From Pseudomonadota bacterium (GTDB lineage: Bacteria > Pseudomonadota > Gammaproteobacteria > Burkholderiales > Thiobacillaceae), in NCBI GenBank assembly GCA_030653935.1, contig JAURYL010000048.1:1-64000 (forward strand): a DNA stretch of 64,000 nucleotides, in the 5' to 3' direction. Positions within the stretch are counted from its first letter, which is position 1; each line of letters opens with the position of its first letter. Positions 43,054 through 52,164 of the stretch are shown here, piece by piece. Under the pieces are notes generated by a model, which had not been told where the DNA came from, did not search any database, and saw only the letters and a list, made by a program, of their open reading frames with translations. A program made the position numbers and the translations under genes.

Positions 43054-43611
43054 ATGGGATTGCCACAATGTCAGGTCGTCATGACCACACAGGATTTCAT
43101 CGAGTGGGAAAACATGCAGCCGGACAAGCACGAGTTCGTCGCCGGCGAGGTGTTCGCGATGACTGGCGCGCGCCGCGTGCATGTCACCGTATCCGGAAAT
43201 TGCTTCGCCGGTCTCAAGGCGCATCTGCGCGGCGGCCCCTGCCGCGCCTTCATGCTGGACATGAAGCTGGCGGTGCGGACCGCCGATGCGGTGTTCTATC
43301 CCGACATCCTGGTCACTTGTCATCCGGACGATCTCAAGGCCGATCTGGCGATGGCGCATCCCAAGGTCATCATCGAAGTGCTGTCCGAGAGCACCGCCGC
43401 TTACGACCGTGGCGGCAAGTTCGCCATGTACCGGCAACTGGACAGCCTGGAGGAATATGTCCTGATCGACCCGGATACGCGCCGCGTCGATGTGTTCCGT
43501 CGCCAGGCGTCGGGTGACTGGTTGCTGATGGCGAGCGAGAGCGAACAAGGCCTGATCCTGAAAAGCATTGATTTCGCTGTTGGTCTGGATGTGGTCTTCG
43601 AGGATGTCTGA
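43054..43611 (+). CDS. Uma2-family (DUF820) putative nuclease
   Basis: The 185-residue protein has the Uma2/DUF820 fold: TTQDFIEWENMQPDKHEFVAGE at the N-terminus, VFYPDILVTC with the catalytic Asp, and KVIIEVLSEST with the Glu of a PD-(D/E)xK-type site. The following YDRGGKFAMYRQLDSLEEYVLID is the most conserved part of the family. These genes are abundant in bacteria and often mobile; substrates are unknown. A GAGGGG ribosome site precedes the ATG. It ends 1 bp before coaBC, so it shares its transcript, though no functional link is known. Confidence 0.85.
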   Translation: MGLPQCQVVMTTQDFIEWENMQPDKHEFVAGEVFAMTGARRVHVTVSGNCFAGLKAHLRGGPCRAFMLDMKLAVRTADAVFYPDILVTCHPDDLKADLAMAHPKVIIEVLSESTAAYDRGGKFAMYRQLDSLEEYVLIDPDTRRVDVFRRQASGDWLLMASESEQGLILKSIDFAVGLDVVFEDV

Positions 43612-43612
43612 G

Positions 43613-44800
43613 ATGAAGCTCAAACGCATCGTATTGGGTGTGACCGGCGGTGTCGCTGCCTACAAGGCGGCGGAGCTGGCGCGCCTGCTGGTCAAGAGCG
43701 ACATTGACGTGCAGGTGGTGATGAGCGCGGCGGCGCGGCATTTTGTCGGCGCCGCAACCTTTCAGGCGATCACCGGCCACCCGGTATTCAGCGACCTCTG
43801 GGACGAGCGCGTGGACAACGGCATGGCCCATATCGACCTCACCCGTGGCGCCGATGCCATCCTGGTGGCGCCAGCCTCCGCCGACTTCCTGGCGAAACTG
43901 GTGCAGGGACGCGCCGACGATCTGCTCTCCACCCTCTGTCTGGCGCGCGACTGCCCCTTGCTGGTGGCGCCGGCGATGAACCGGCAGATGTGGGAAGCGC
44001 CGGCGACCCAGCGCAATGTTGCCCAGCTCGCGGTCGATGGCGTCAGCGTGCTGGGGCCGGACAGCGGCGAGCAGGCCTGCGGTGAAATCGGCTTCGGCCG
44101 CATGCTGGAGCCGGAGTCCTTGCTCGAATCACTGGAGGCGCGCTTCCAGCCGAAGCGTCTCGCCGGCCTCAAGGTGCTGATTACCGCCGGTCCCACCTTC
44201 GAGGCCATCGACGCCGTGCGCGGCATCACCAACCCCAGTTCCGGCAAGATGGGTTACGCGGTGGCGCGAGCCGCCATCGAGGCCGGCGCCGAGGTCACGC
44301 TGATTTCCGGTCGCGTCTGTCTGCCTCCCCCGCGCGAGGCGCGGCTGCTGCCGGTGCTGAGCGCGCAGGAGATGCTGGCGGCGGTGGAGTCGGTGGTAGA
44401 CGCGGCCGACATCTTTATTTCCGTGGCCGCCGTCGCCGACTATTACGTGCTCAACCCGAGCGAGCAGAAGATCAAGAAGGACGCCCACATCCTCACCCTG
44501 GAACTGGCGCCCAACCCGGACATCCTCGCCAGTATCAGCAGCCGCGAGAAACCACCGTTCTGCGTCGGCTTCGCCGCCGAAAGCGAGAACATCGAGGAAT
44601 ACGCGGAACTGAAACGTCGCCGTAAACATCTGCCCCTGATCGTCGCCAACGACGTGAAAGAGTCAGTGGGCAGCGACAGCGTGCAACTCATCCTGCTCGA
44701 CGAAGCCGGCCGCCATGTGCTTGAAAAGGCCGACAAACAGACCCAGGCGCGGCTGCTGCTGGCGCATATCGCCGAGCTCTACAACACGCGCTATCAGTGA
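43613..44800 (+). CDS. coaBC: Bifunctional phosphopantothenoylcysteine decarboxylase/synthetase CoaBC
   Basis: CoaBC makes 4'-phosphopantetheine from 4'-phosphopantothenate and cysteine, two steps of coenzyme A synthesis. The N-terminal flavoprotein CoaC domain (about 1-180) has GVTGGVAAYKAAELARLL, the PASADFLAK segment and APAMNRQMW with the catalytic region. The C-terminal CoaB domain starts near LKVLITAGPTFEAIDAVRGI and carries NPSSGKMG, AAVADY and KIKK. The 395-residue length is normal. The start at 43613 is preferred because the upstream frame reads through the Uma2 gene. Confidence 0.96.
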   Translation: MKLKRIVLGVTGGVAAYKAAELARLLVKSDIDVQVVMSAAARHFVGAATFQAITGHPVFSDLWDERVDNGMAHIDLTRGADAILVAPASADFLAKLVQGRADDLLSTLCLARDCPLLVAPAMNRQMWEAPATQRNVAQLAVDGVSVLGPDSGEQACGEIGFGRMLEPESLLESLEARFQPKRLAGLKVLITAGPTFEAIDAVRGITNPSSGKMGYAVARAAIEAGAEVTLISGRVCLPPPREARLLPVLSAQEMLAAVESVVDAADIFISVAAVADYYVLNPSEQKIKKDAHILTLELAPNPDILASISSREKPPFCVGFAAESENIEEYAELKRRRKHLPLIVANDVKESVGSDSVQLILLDEAGRHVLEKADKQTQARLLLAHIAELYNTRYQ

Positions 44801-44886
44801 AGGGCGGATGGCCGCGCCGGCTTTTAGGGGCTGCGGCGCGCCCTAACCGGACGCGGGGTGTGGTTGGCGTAGGGTAGGGGTTTCAA

Positions 44887-44944
44887 CATCAAGCACGGCG
44901 AACCGCACCCGTGCTTGATGCGGTTCGCTGCGCTCACCACATCC
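44887..44944. repeat. REP-like palindrome downstream of coaBC
   Basis: CATCAAGCACGG and CCGTGCTTGATG form an inverted pair, followed by CTCACCACATCCTACG, a tail that recurs near 55044-55060. It lies in the gap between convergent coaBC and the ankyrin gene. Confidence 0.65.
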
Positions 44945-44959
44945 TACGAACTACTGGAT

Positions 44960-45547
44960 TCAATGCGGGCGCGGCATGAAGGTGACCACTTTCGCACCAT
45001 CCTGAGGCGGGCCCTTGCGCGCGCCAGTGGCGCAGCCGCCCCCTTCTGTGTCCATGACCAGGCCTTCCGCTTCGTAGAGCAGATTGATGACGTCCACGTA
45101 GAAGCGTTCCTTGGCCATCATCAGGGCCGTGATGCCGCCTTCATTGGGGGCCTTCACATCGGCGCCGGCCGCGAGCAGCGCGGCGCAGACTGCCGCTTCA
45201 CCCCCGCCGGCGGCCAGCATCAGCGGCGTGAGGCCAAAGAAGATGCGGGCGTTGACGTCGCCGCCGGCGTCGATCAGCGCCTGCACCACGGGGGCGAAGC
45301 CGCAATCGAGTTCATGGTTGTAGGCGGCCTTGAACATCGGCGTCCAGCCATTGGCATCCTTGGCGTTGGCGTCGGCGCCCGCTTCGATGAGCGCGTTGAC
45401 GACATCGAGATGGCCTTGCAGGGCGGCGATATGCAGGGCGGTGGCGCCGGCTTCGTCGGCTTCGTTGGGGTTGGCGCCGGCGGCGAGAAGGCCGCGAATT
45501 TGTTCGCTGTCGCCGGCAAGGGCGGCTGCGTGAATGGCTGCGGACAT
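44960..45547 (-). CDS. Ankyrin-repeat protein
   Basis: This encodes 195 residues with about four to five ankyrin repeats, for example GATALHIAALQGHLDVVNAL, GWTPMFKAAYNHELDCGFAP, GLTPLMLAAGGGEAAVCAAL and GITALMMAKERFYVDVINLL. There is no signal peptide or membrane helix, so it is probably a cytoplasmic protein-binding module; its partner is unknown. A good GGAG site precedes the ATG. A TATAAT box on this strand lies 32-37 bp upstream, at the 3' edge of the preceding cNMP-rhodanese gene, suggesting its own promoter. Confidence 0.88.
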   Translation of the reverse strand: MSAAIHAAALAGDSEQIRGLLAAGANPNEADEAGATALHIAALQGHLDVVNALIEAGADANAKDANGWTPMFKAAYNHELDCGFAPVVQALIDAGGDVNARIFFGLTPLMLAAGGGEAAVCAALLAAGADVKAPNEGGITALMMAKERFYVDVINLLYEAEGLVMDTEGGGCATGARKGPPQDGAKVVTFMPRPH

Positions 45548-45578
45548 GATGCGATCTCCGTGTAATTAATACCCGAGT

Positions 45579-45584
45579 ATTATA
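45579..45584 (-). promoter_or_regulatory. Possible -10 box of the ankyrin gene
   Basis: A perfect TATAAT on the minus strand sits in an AT-rich patch that also contains the dyad AATACCCGAGTATT. No convincing -35 sequence is seen at 16-18 bp, so this is only a candidate. Confidence 0.35.
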
Positions 45585-45585
45585 A

Positions 45586-46632
45586 TCAACTAATGGTCGC
45601 CGGGTTGAAAATATTCATCGCTTCGAGGCCGCCGGTGAGAACGTGCGCATCGAAACCACGTTGTGCCAGGAGGAAGGCGGCGGTGCTGCCGCGGCTGCCG
45701 GTCTGGCAAAAAAGAATGTAGGGACGCGAGGGATCCAGCGCCTTGGCGCGCAGGCGCAGCAGGTAGAGCGGCAGGTTGAGGCTGCCCTTGAGGCTGCCCT
45801 GTTTGTATTCATCTTCCATGCGCACGTCGAGCAGCACGGCGCCGCGCCAGCGCACCATCGCGGCGGCCTCATCCGCGGTCACCTGGTGCACCAGCGGTTC
45901 TTGCAACTGGGTGCGGAAGTAGTCGGCGGCAAGGCGCATGAGCAGGCCGTTGCCGAGCATGGTCACCGTGGCGTTGCGCGGTTCGCCGGATATCAGCGCG
46001 TCTTCGCCGAAGCCCTGGCCTGGCGCCAGGCGCGCCAGCACCACCGACTTGCCGCTTTGGGTGGTTCGGGTGACCTGGGCTTCGCCCTCGCGGATCAGGT
46101 AGTAGTAATCGCCCGCCTCGCCCTGGCGGATCACGGTCTGCCCGGCCGTGACCGGAACCGCTTCGAAACGGCCGAACAGGGCATGCAGGTTGGCGGGCGG
46201 GACGCGGTTGAAGGAGGGGTTGCGCAGCAGGTCGAACAACCAGCTCGGATCGTCCCCCTCGAACTCGGTGACTTCGTAGGAGGTGGCCTGGTCGCGCGCC
46301 ACCAGCGCATCCAGGGCGTCGTCGCTGTAGGTCAGCAACTCGCAGGGGGTGCGCGCCACACAGGTATAAAGGCGCGGTTTGAGGCGGGCGAGCGGGTGGC
46401 GCGCGGCATCACCGCCGGCGCGAATGATCAGGGGTGGGGCGTCGCCTTCCTCGGCATCCAGCGCGACTTCCCCGGCCAGCAGGTAATAACTCTCGTGATC
46501 TTCTTCGCCACGGCTGAACAAGGTCTGGCCCTGCTCCAGGCGCAGCAGGCGGGCCTGCTGCACGGCCAGTTGCAGGGCTTCCTCGGAAAGTCCGTTGAAG
46601 GGGACGAGTTGAGCGAGTTGCGAGGCTTGCAT
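45586..46632 (-). CDS. Double cNMP-binding plus rhodanese fusion protein, copy B
   Basis: This encodes 348 residues. Two cyclic-nucleotide-binding (CAP_ED) folds come first: residues about 5-110 (LFSRGEEDHESYYLLAGEV) and 125-235 (VIRQGEAGDYYYLIREGEAQ, GQGFGEDALISGEPRNATV). A C-terminal rhodanese domain follows (about 245-340) with AVLLDVRMEDEYKQGSLKGS and the active-site cysteine in ILFCQTGSRGS. There is no DNA-binding domain, so it is not a CRP-type regulator. It may couple nucleotide or redox signals to sulfur transfer. It is clearly a duplicate of the next gene upstream (46765-47811), same architecture and many identical stretches (LLRNPxFxRVPPANLHALF). Confidence 0.88.
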   Translation of the reverse strand: MQASQLAQLVPFNGLSEEALQLAVQQARLLRLEQGQTLFSRGEEDHESYYLLAGEVALDAEEGDAPPLIIRAGGDAARHPLARLKPRLYTCVARTPCELLTYSDDALDALVARDQATSYEVTEFEGDDPSWLFDLLRNPSFNRVPPANLHALFGRFEAVPVTAGQTVIRQGEAGDYYYLIREGEAQVTRTTQSGKSVVLARLAPGQGFGEDALISGEPRNATVTMLGNGLLMRLAADYFRTQLQEPLVHQVTADEAAAMVRWRGAVLLDVRMEDEYKQGSLKGSLNLPLYLLRLRAKALDPSRPYILFCQTGSRGSTAAFLLAQRGFDAHVLTGGLEAMNIFNPATIS

Positions 46633-46764
46633 GTCGTGTAACCGTGTCCAGTCGGCGGCCGCGTGTTCACGCCATGGCGATCCTTCCAGGCCGTTGTTTT
46701 TAGTTAGAGGGGGTATGTGGATTCTGCCCGATTCTCGGGTGTGTTGGCATCCAGCGGGCCAATC

Positions 46765-47811
46765 TCAAGCCGCGTTCTTGTCGCCGTCCTGTTTCAGGGC
46801 GTTGAGGCCGCCTTCCAGCAAGCGAGCATCGAGTCCACGCTGGGTGAGGATGAAGGCGGCGATGCTGCTGCGGCGTTCGGTTTCGCAGATGAGGATGTGC
46901 ACGCGCCGCTTCTCCAGCGCACAGGCCTTGAGGCGGAGCAGACAAAGGGGAATGTTGTAACTGCCCTTGATGTTGCCTTGCTTGAATTCATCCGCCAGAC
47001 GCACGTCGATCAAATCGGCGTGACCACTGTGCAGGAGGCTGACCGCGTCCGCCGGGCTGACGCGGCGCACCAGCGGTTCCTTCAGCAGGGTGTCGAAATC
47101 CTCGGAGGACAAGCCCATGACCAGGCCGTCACTCAGCATGGTGACGGTGGCGTTGCGGGCGTTATGCGAAATCAGCGCTTCCTCGCCGAAGCCCTCGCCG
47201 GGCCCCAGTTTCGCCAGCACCAGTTCCTGGCCCAGTTCATTGCGACGCGAAACCCGCGCCTGGCCTTCGCGGATCAGGTAGTAATGCTCGCCAACCGGGT
47301 CGCCCTGGCGGATGACTTCCTGGCCGGCCTTGACCGGTATGGGGTGGAAACGCTGAAACAGGGCGTGCAGGTTGGCCGGCGGCACGCGGGCGAAGGCGGG
47401 ATTGCGCAGCAGGTCGAACATCCAGTAGGGGTCGTTGCCCTCGAACTCCTGGACTTCGTAGGCGGTGGCCTGGTCGCGGGTGATCAAGGCATCCAGCAAG
47501 GCCTCGTCGAACGCGACCACTCGGCAGGCGGCCTGGGCGATGGCGGAGTAACGGCGGGGCTTCAGGCGGGCCAGCGGATGGTGGCCGGCTTCGCTGCCGG
47601 CCCGGATCAGCAGTGGCGGCGTGCCATCGCCGGCATCCAGCGCGATGTGGCCTTCAAGCAGGTAATAGCGCTGGCTGTCGCAATCGCCGCGCTGAAACAG
47701 CGCCTGCCCCACGCTGAGACAAACTTCGCGCGCCAGCCCGAGCGCCTGCTCCCGCGCTTCGGCGGACAGGTTGTTGAGTGGGATAAAGCCGGGCAGGCGG
47801 GCGCTATCCAT
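46765..47811 (-). CDS. Double cNMP-binding plus rhodanese fusion protein, copy A
   Basis: This 348-residue paralogue of the adjacent gene has the same plan: two cNMP-binding folds (LFQRGDCDSQRYYLLEGH; VIRQGDPVGEHYYLIREGQA) and a rhodanese domain (DLIDVRLADEFKQGNIKGSY). The catalytic loop is HILICETERRSS, so the cysteine is kept but the CxTGxRS-type loop seen in the other copy has diverged to acidic and basic residues, which should alter substrate handling. The second fold has GEGFGEEALISHNARNATV, lacking the standard phosphate-binding R-T/S pair in its usual form, so nucleotide binding is doubtful. It starts 9 bp after ubiD and is probably in the same operon. Confidence 0.88.
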   Translation of the reverse strand: MDSARLPGFIPLNNLSAEAREQALGLAREVCLSVGQALFQRGDCDSQRYYLLEGHIALDAGDGTPPLLIRAGSEAGHHPLARLKPRRYSAIAQAACRVVAFDEALLDALITRDQATAYEVQEFEGNDPYWMFDLLRNPAFARVPPANLHALFQRFHPIPVKAGQEVIRQGDPVGEHYYLIREGQARVSRRNELGQELVLAKLGPGEGFGEEALISHNARNATVTMLSDGLVMGLSSEDFDTLLKEPLVRRVSPADAVSLLHSGHADLIDVRLADEFKQGNIKGSYNIPLCLLRLKACALEKRRVHILICETERRSSIAAFILTQRGLDARLLEGGLNALKQDGDKNAA

Positions 47812-47820
47812 CGTGTTTAA

Positions 47821-49299
47821 TCAGTTTGTCCCAGCGTCCAGGCCCAGTTCGGGCCAGAGGGTATCTATTTTTTGTTTCACGGCATCGCTCATCTGGATTG
47901 GTGTTCCCCACTCGCGCTGGGTTTCACCCGGCATTTTATTGGTGGCGTCGATGCCCATCTTACTCCCCAAACCGGATACCGGGCTCGCAAAATCCAGGTA
48001 ATCAATCGGGGTGTTTTCCACTAGCAGAGTGTCGCGCGCGGGGTCGACGCGGGTGGTGAGTGCCCACATGACTTCATTCCAGTCGCGCACGTTCACATCG
48101 TCGTCGGTGACGATGATGAACTTGGTGTACATGAACTGGCGCAGGAAGCTCCAGATGCCGAACATCACCCGCTTGGCGTGGCCAGGGTACTGCTTCTTCA
48201 TGCTCACCACCGCCATGCGGTAGGAGCAGCCTTCCGGCGGCAGGTAGAAGTCGGTGATCTCGGGAAACTGTTTTTGCAACAGTGGCACGAATACTTCGTT
48301 CAACGCCAAGCCGAGAATGGCCGGCTCGTCTGGCGGTTTACCGGTGTAGGTGGAGTGGTAGATGGCGTCGCGGCGCAGGGTGATGCGCTCGACCGTGAAC
48401 ACCGGGAAGGTTTCCTGCTCGTTGTAATAGCCGGTGTGGTCGCCGAACGGGCCTTCCAGGGCAGTTTCACCGGGGTGGATGACGCCTTCCAGGACGATTT
48501 CAGCGGAAGCCGGCACTTGCAGGTCGGAACCCAATGCCTTGGAGACTTCGGTCTTGGCGCCGCGCAACAGGCCGGCGAACTGATATTCCGAGAGCGAATC
48601 CGGCACCGGTGTCACCGCGCCGAGGATGGTGGCCGGATCGGTGCCGATGGCGACGCAGACCGGGAACGGCTGGCCGGGATGGGCGGCCTGGAACTCGCGG
48701 AAATCCAGGGCGCCGCCGCGATGCGCCAGCCAGCGCATGATCAGCTTGTTCGGGCCGATGACCTGTTGCCGGTAGATGCCCAGGTTCTGCCGTGGCTTGT
48801 GCGGCCCTTTGGTGATGACCAGGCCCCAGGTGAGGAGCGGGCCGATATCGCCGGGCCAGCAGGTCTGGATCGGCAGGCGCGAAAGGTCGACGTCCTTGCC
48901 TTCCCAGATCACCTCCTGGCAGACGGGCGAGCGCACTTCTTTCGGCGTCATGTTGAGCACCTGCTTCAATATCGGCCATTTGTCCCAGGCATCCTTCAAG
49001 CCGCGCGGCGGCTCCGGTTCCTTCAGGTAGGCGAGCAGCTTGCCGATCTCGCGCAGCCGCGCCGGGTCTTCCTCACCCATGCCCAGAGCCACCCGTTTCA
49101 CCGTGCCGAACAGGTTGGCGAGTACCGGAATATCGCAGCCCTTCGGTTTCTCGAACAACAACGCGGGACCGCCGGCGCGCAGCACGCGGTCGCCGATCTC
49201 GGTCATTTCCAGGTTCGGGTCGATCTCCGCGCGGATGCGCTTCAATTCGCCACGGGCTTCCAGTTGCGCGATGAAATCGCGCAGATCGGCATAACGCAT
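47821..49299 (-). CDS. ubiD: UbiD-family 4-hydroxy-3-polyprenylbenzoate decarboxylase
   Basis: UbiD uses prenylated FMN to decarboxylate 4-hydroxy-3-polyprenylbenzoate in ubiquinone synthesis. The 492-residue protein matches full-length proteobacterial UbiD from [14 protein letters not shown] through the core [40 protein letters not shown] and [24 protein letters not shown] and the active-site glutamate region [11 protein letters not shown] are intact. The start at 49299 is chosen because the frame continues into noise. A lipoprotein gene ends 7 bp upstream and the cNMP-rhodanese gene begins 9 bp downstream, so at least three genes share a transcript. Confidence 0.95.
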   Translation of the reverse strand: MRYADLRDFIAQLEARGELKRIRAEIDPNLEMTEIGDRVLRAGGPALLFEKPKGCDIPVLANLFGTVKRVALGMGEEDPARLREIGKLLAYLKEPEPPRGLKDAWDKWPILKQVLNMTPKEVRSPVCQEVIWEGKDVDLSRLPIQTCWPGDIGPLLTWGLVITKGPHKPRQNLGIYRQQVIGPNKLIMRWLAHRGGALDFREFQAAHPGQPFPVCVAIGTDPATILGAVTPVPDSLSEYQFAGLLRGAKTEVSKALGSDLQVPASAEIVLEGVIHPGETALEGPFGDHTGYYNEQETFPVFTVERITLRRDAIYHSTYTGKPPDEPAILGLALNEVFVPLLQKQFPEITDFYLPPEGCSYRMAVVSMKKQYPGHAKRVMFGIWSFLRQFMYTKFIIVTDDDVNVRDWNEVMWALTTRVDPARDTLLVENTPIDYLDFASPVSGLGSKMGIDATNKMPGETQREWGTPIQMSDAVKQKIDTLWPELGLDAGTN

Positions 49300-49306
49300 G
49301 GATGGA

Positions 49307-49747
49307 TTACTCTTCTTCAGCCTTGCCGGAGGGGTCGGCGGCAATGAATTGGAACACCTTGCCCGAAACCCGGAAGGCACCCAGTTTCGAGCCCAGATCC
49401 GGCGGTGTTTCCTGGAACTCCTGGACGCGGCAGGATTGGGTGCTGACCGCGAATACCCGCTTGTCGGACTTCAGCAGATACAGCGGCTCCGGGTACTCGT
49501 CCGGCGCCTGATAGAAGTCGAAACGGGTATCCAGCGAAATGTCCTTGATGCTCAAGCCGCCATTGCATTGCGGCAGGCGGATGACGATGACCTCGACTTC
49601 CAGTTTGTCCTGCCAGAAAAAGGATTGGTTGCGCACCAGGGTGATGGCGTGCTCCTTCTCCGGGAAGGAATAGGACGCGGTGTCCTGGAGACAGCCGGAC
49701 AAGGGCAGCACGGCGAGGAGCAGAAGTGAGCGGGGCAGGATGTTCAC
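49307..49747 (-). CDS. Lipoprotein of unknown function
   Basis: This encodes a 146-residue protein with an N-terminal signal and lipobox ([14 protein letters not shown]). It uses a GTG start at 49747, chosen because a GGAGG site precedes it by nine bases. The mature part is beta-rich ([42 protein letters not shown]), with two or three cysteines. No family is recognised. It precedes ubiD by 7 bp. Confidence 0.75.
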   Translation of the reverse strand: MNILPRSLLLLAVLPLSGCLQDTASYSFPEKEHAITLVRNQSFFWQDKLEVEVIVIRLPQCNGGLSIKDISLDTRFDFYQAPDEYPEPLYLLKSDKRVFAVSTQSCRVQEFQETPPDLGSKLGAFRVSGKVFQFIAADPSGKAEEE

Positions 49748-49914
49748 GGGTAATCGCCTCCAGAAAGGGATGGTCAGGTCGACGCAGTTTACCGCGCGAA
49801 GATGCGCCATCCGCGCGCGAGCATGCCAGTTACGGCCTTTGGCGCGATTACTTGAGACAAGCCTGGATTACCGGCGGCGCACGACCCTGCCTGGTCATGC
49901 GCCGCCCGTCTGGT

Positions 49915-50295
49915 TCAGGCTACTTTGACATCAATTCTGCGCGGTTGCGCGTGCTCAGCTTTCGGTATGCGCAACTTGAGCACCCCGTGCTTGAACTCGG
50001 CGCTCACCTTGCCGCTATCCAGTTCCTTGGACAGGGTGAATAGCCGCCGGTAGCGCGGCAGGTTCACCTCGGCGTGGCTCGGTTCCATACCCTCGGGCAT
50101 CTCCAGCGCGACCTCGCCTTCGATGGTCAGGGTCTCCGCCTCGACCCGCAGGCTGAGACGGTCCTTGGGCACGCCGGGCATATCGGCATAGAGCAGGATA
50201 CCGGCGGCATCCTCGATCACATCCACAGGCGGCAGCAGCGCGGCATCATTGTGGGCGGGTTCGCCCTGTTTGGCGGCAGTGGGATTGTCGGACAT
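49915..50295 (-). CDS. Hsp20/alpha-crystallin small heat-shock protein 1
   Basis: The 126-residue cytoplasmic holdase binds unfolding proteins. The alpha-crystallin domain covers residues about 22-120: PPVDVIEDAAGILLYADMPG, then LTIEGEV, and the conserved strand AEFKHGVLKLRIPKAE. A C-terminal RRIDVKV takes the place of the IxI/V tail motif. A GGAGG site precedes the start. It follows the second hsp20 gene by 11 bp, so they form one operon that is divergent from the cbpA cluster. Confidence 0.92.
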   Translation of the reverse strand: MSDNPTAAKQGEPAHNDAALLPPVDVIEDAAGILLYADMPGVPKDRLSLRVEAETLTIEGEVALEMPEGMEPSHAEVNLPRYRRLFTLSKELDSGKVSAEFKHGVLKLRIPKAEHAQPRRIDVKVA

Positions 50296-50306
50296 GGTTT
50301 TCCTCC

Positions 50307-50738
50307 TTATTGAATGGTGATGTGGCGTGGTTGCGCGGCTTCCTTGCGGGCGATGCTGATATGCAGCACACCGTCCCGGTAGCGGGCTTCCACGGCGTCG
50401 GGATCGATATCGTCGGGCAGGGTCACCACCCGGCGGAACTGGCCGGCGAAGCGTTCATCGATATGCACACTGGCCTTCTCCGGAACCGGGTCCACTTTTC
50501 GTTCCCCGGCCACGGTGAGCACCCCTTTCTCGATCTGTACCTCCAGGCTGGCCGGCTCGACGCCGGGCGCGAAGGCGTAGATCTCAACCGACTTCGGCGT
50601 GCCGCCGACGTTCAGCGCGGGAAAACCGTGTGTCAGACCACGAATGCTGGGAGAGAAGTCATAGGCCTGCCGCATTTCGCGTTGCAGACGATCAATATCC
50701 GCGAACAGGTCGCGGGGGAATAGAGAGCGATAGCGCAT
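50307..50738 (-). CDS. Hsp20/alpha-crystallin small heat-shock protein 2
   Basis: The 143-residue small heat-shock protein is the first gene of the hsp20 pair. Features: N-terminal MRYRSLFPRDLFADIDRLQR helix; alpha-crystallin core with VEIYAFAPGVEPASLEVQIE and LTVAGERK; RRVVTLPDDIDPDAVEARYR; GVLHISIARKE; and a C-terminal HITIQ tail matching the IxI motif. The two Hsp20 proteins differ enough to suggest different assembly classes or hetero-oligomers. Divergent neighbours are DnaJ-type co-chaperone genes, so shared heat-shock control is likely. Confidence 0.92.
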   Translation of the reverse strand: MRYRSLFPRDLFADIDRLQREMRQAYDFSPSIRGLTHGFPALNVGGTPKSVEIYAFAPGVEPASLEVQIEKGVLTVAGERKVDPVPEKASVHIDERFAGQFRRVVTLPDDIDPDAVEARYRDGVLHISIARKEAAQPRHITIQ

Positions 50739-50826
50739 CTTGATAACCTCCTTGACAGACAGTGGCGGGCGGCGAGGGTGCCGTCCCCGATTCACAATCT
50801 ATGTATGGCTCCGTCAACTTCAATAT

Positions 50827-50856
50827 CTTGAATGACAGGCCCTCAATCACCACTAT
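50827..50856 (+). promoter_or_regulatory. Possible heat-shock (sigma-32) promoter of cbpA
   Basis: CTTGAA at 50827-50832 is followed after 15 bp by CACCACTAT, a partial match to the sigma-32 -10 element (CCCCATNT). It lies 37 bp before the cbpA start. The -10 match is weak, so this is tentative; heat-shock control fits the genes on both sides. Confidence 0.35.
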
Positions 50857-50892
50857 CGTTAGGGTTAGCCCGCACAGGAACGAGGTGCACAC

Positions 50893-51849
50893 ATGGACTT
50901 CAAGGACTATTACCAGGCGCTGGGCGTCGCCCGCGACGCCACGGCGGAGGAGATCAAGAAGGCCTTCCGCAAGCTGGCGCGCAAGTACCACCCGGACGTC
51001 TCCAGGGAAAAGGATGCGGAAGCGCGCATGAAGGATGTGAATGAGGCCTATGCCGTGCTTTCCGATCCGGAAAAGCGCGCGGCATACGACCAGTTGGGCC
51101 GCAACTACCGGCCCGGCCAGGATTTCCAACCACCACCGGACTGGGACGCCGGCTTCGAGTTTTCCGGTGGCGGATACTCGCCGCGCGAGGCGGCGGATTT
51201 CTCCGATTTCTTCGCCGAGCTGTTTGGCCGCATGGGCGGCGCCAACAGCGGCGGTTTCAGCGCCGGTGGCCGGCATGCCGCCTACCACGCGCGCGGCGAG
51301 GACCATCACGCCAAGGTCATGCTCGACATCGAGGACGCCTTTACCGGAGCCACCCGGCAGATTTCACTGCGCGCGCCCGAGATGGATGCCCAGGGCCGGG
51401 TCGTGCTCAGGAGCCGCACGCTCAACGTGAAAATTCCGAAGGGCGTGCGCGAGGGACAGGTCATCCGCCTGGCCGGCCAGGGCGCGCCGGGCATGGGTGG
51501 CGGTGGGGCCGGCGACTTGATGCTGAGCATCCATTTCAAGCCGCATCCCCGCTTCCGGGTCGACGGCCGCGACCTCCACCTGACCCTGCCGGTCGCGCCC
51601 TGGGAAGCGGCGCTGGGCGCCATCGTCGCGGTGGAGTTGCCGGGCGGACAGGTCAAGGTGCGCATCCCGGAAGGCGCGCAAAGCGGCAAACAATTACGCG
51701 TGCGCGGCAAAGGCATCCCGGGCGAGCCGCCGGGTGACCTGTTGCTGGATATCCAGGTGCGGCTGCCGCCCGCGAACACCGCGCGGGCACGGGCGCTTTA
51801 CGAAACCATGGCGAAGGAACTCGCCTTTGACCCGCGCGGGAGGGCTTGA
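50893..51849 (+). CDS. cbpA: DnaJ-class co-chaperone CbpA
   Basis: CbpA is a DnaJ homologue that stimulates DnaK ATPase and binds curved DNA. The 318-residue protein has a J domain (1-70) with the HPD motif in ARKYHPDVS, a glycine-rich linker (about 85-130), and two C-terminal substrate domains ([39 protein letters not shown]). It lacks the DnaJ zinc-finger cysteines, which is what separates CbpA from DnaJ. The next gene encodes the modulator CbpM, confirming the assignment. Confidence 0.94.
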   Translation: MDFKDYYQALGVARDATAEEIKKAFRKLARKYHPDVSREKDAEARMKDVNEAYAVLSDPEKRAAYDQLGRNYRPGQDFQPPPDWDAGFEFSGGGYSPREAADFSDFFAELFGRMGGANSGGFSAGGRHAAYHARGEDHHAKVMLDIEDAFTGATRQISLRAPEMDAQGRVVLRSRTLNVKIPKGVREGQVIRLAGQGAPGMGGGGAGDLMLSIHFKPHPRFRVDGRDLHLTLPVAPWEAALGAIVAVELPGGQVKVRIPEGAQSGKQLRVRGKGIPGEPPGDLLLDIQVRLPPANTARARALYETMAKELAFDPRGRA

Positions 51850-51852
51850 AAC

Positions 51853-52164
51853 ATGGCGGACAACGACTTGATTATCGGCAGCCTGATGGAAGACTCCTGG
51901 CTGACCCTGGAACAGATTGCCGCCGCCTGTGTGGTGGATCCGGACTGGCTGTTGCGGCATATCGAGGCGGGCCTGTTCCCCCACGCCGAAAGCGTCTCCG
52001 GAGTCTGGCGTTTCTCCGGCTCTGCCCTGCAACGCGCTCGCCGCATGCGGCAACTGGAGCGCGATTTCGACGCCGTGCCGGAACTGGCCGCCCTGATGGC
52101 GGACCTGCAGGAGGAGATGGATCGCCTGCGCGCCCGTCTGGCCTGCCTGGAGCGTGGGGCATGA
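51853..52164 (+). CDS. cbpM: Chaperone modulator CbpM
   Basis: The 103-residue CbpM binds the J domain of CbpA and inhibits its co-chaperone and DNA-binding activity. It has a MerR-like helix-turn-helix fold (WLTLEQIAAACVVDPDWLLR, then VSGVWRFSGSALQRARRMRQ) and a C-terminal coiled coil (DLQEEMDRLRARLACLE). It starts 4 bp after the cbpA stop, the standard cbpA-cbpM arrangement, and overlaps the protease gene by 4 bp. Confidence 0.92.
   Translation: MADNDLIIGSLMEDSWLTLEQIAAACVVDPDWLLRHIEAGLFPHAESVSGVWRFSGSALQRARRMRQLERDFDAVPELAALMADLQEEMDRLRARLACLERGA

Noticed and set aside
44800-44960. tRNA-like cloverleaf in the gap after coaBC
   Set aside because: Paired arms belong to a REP-like palindrome; no T-arm GTTCGA-type motif or anticodon loop could be placed.
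50738-50893. Sigma-32 promoter for the hsp20 pair on the minus strand
   Set aside because: TTGAAG and CCATACAT are present but with only about 10 bp between them, too short for a sigma-32 promoter.
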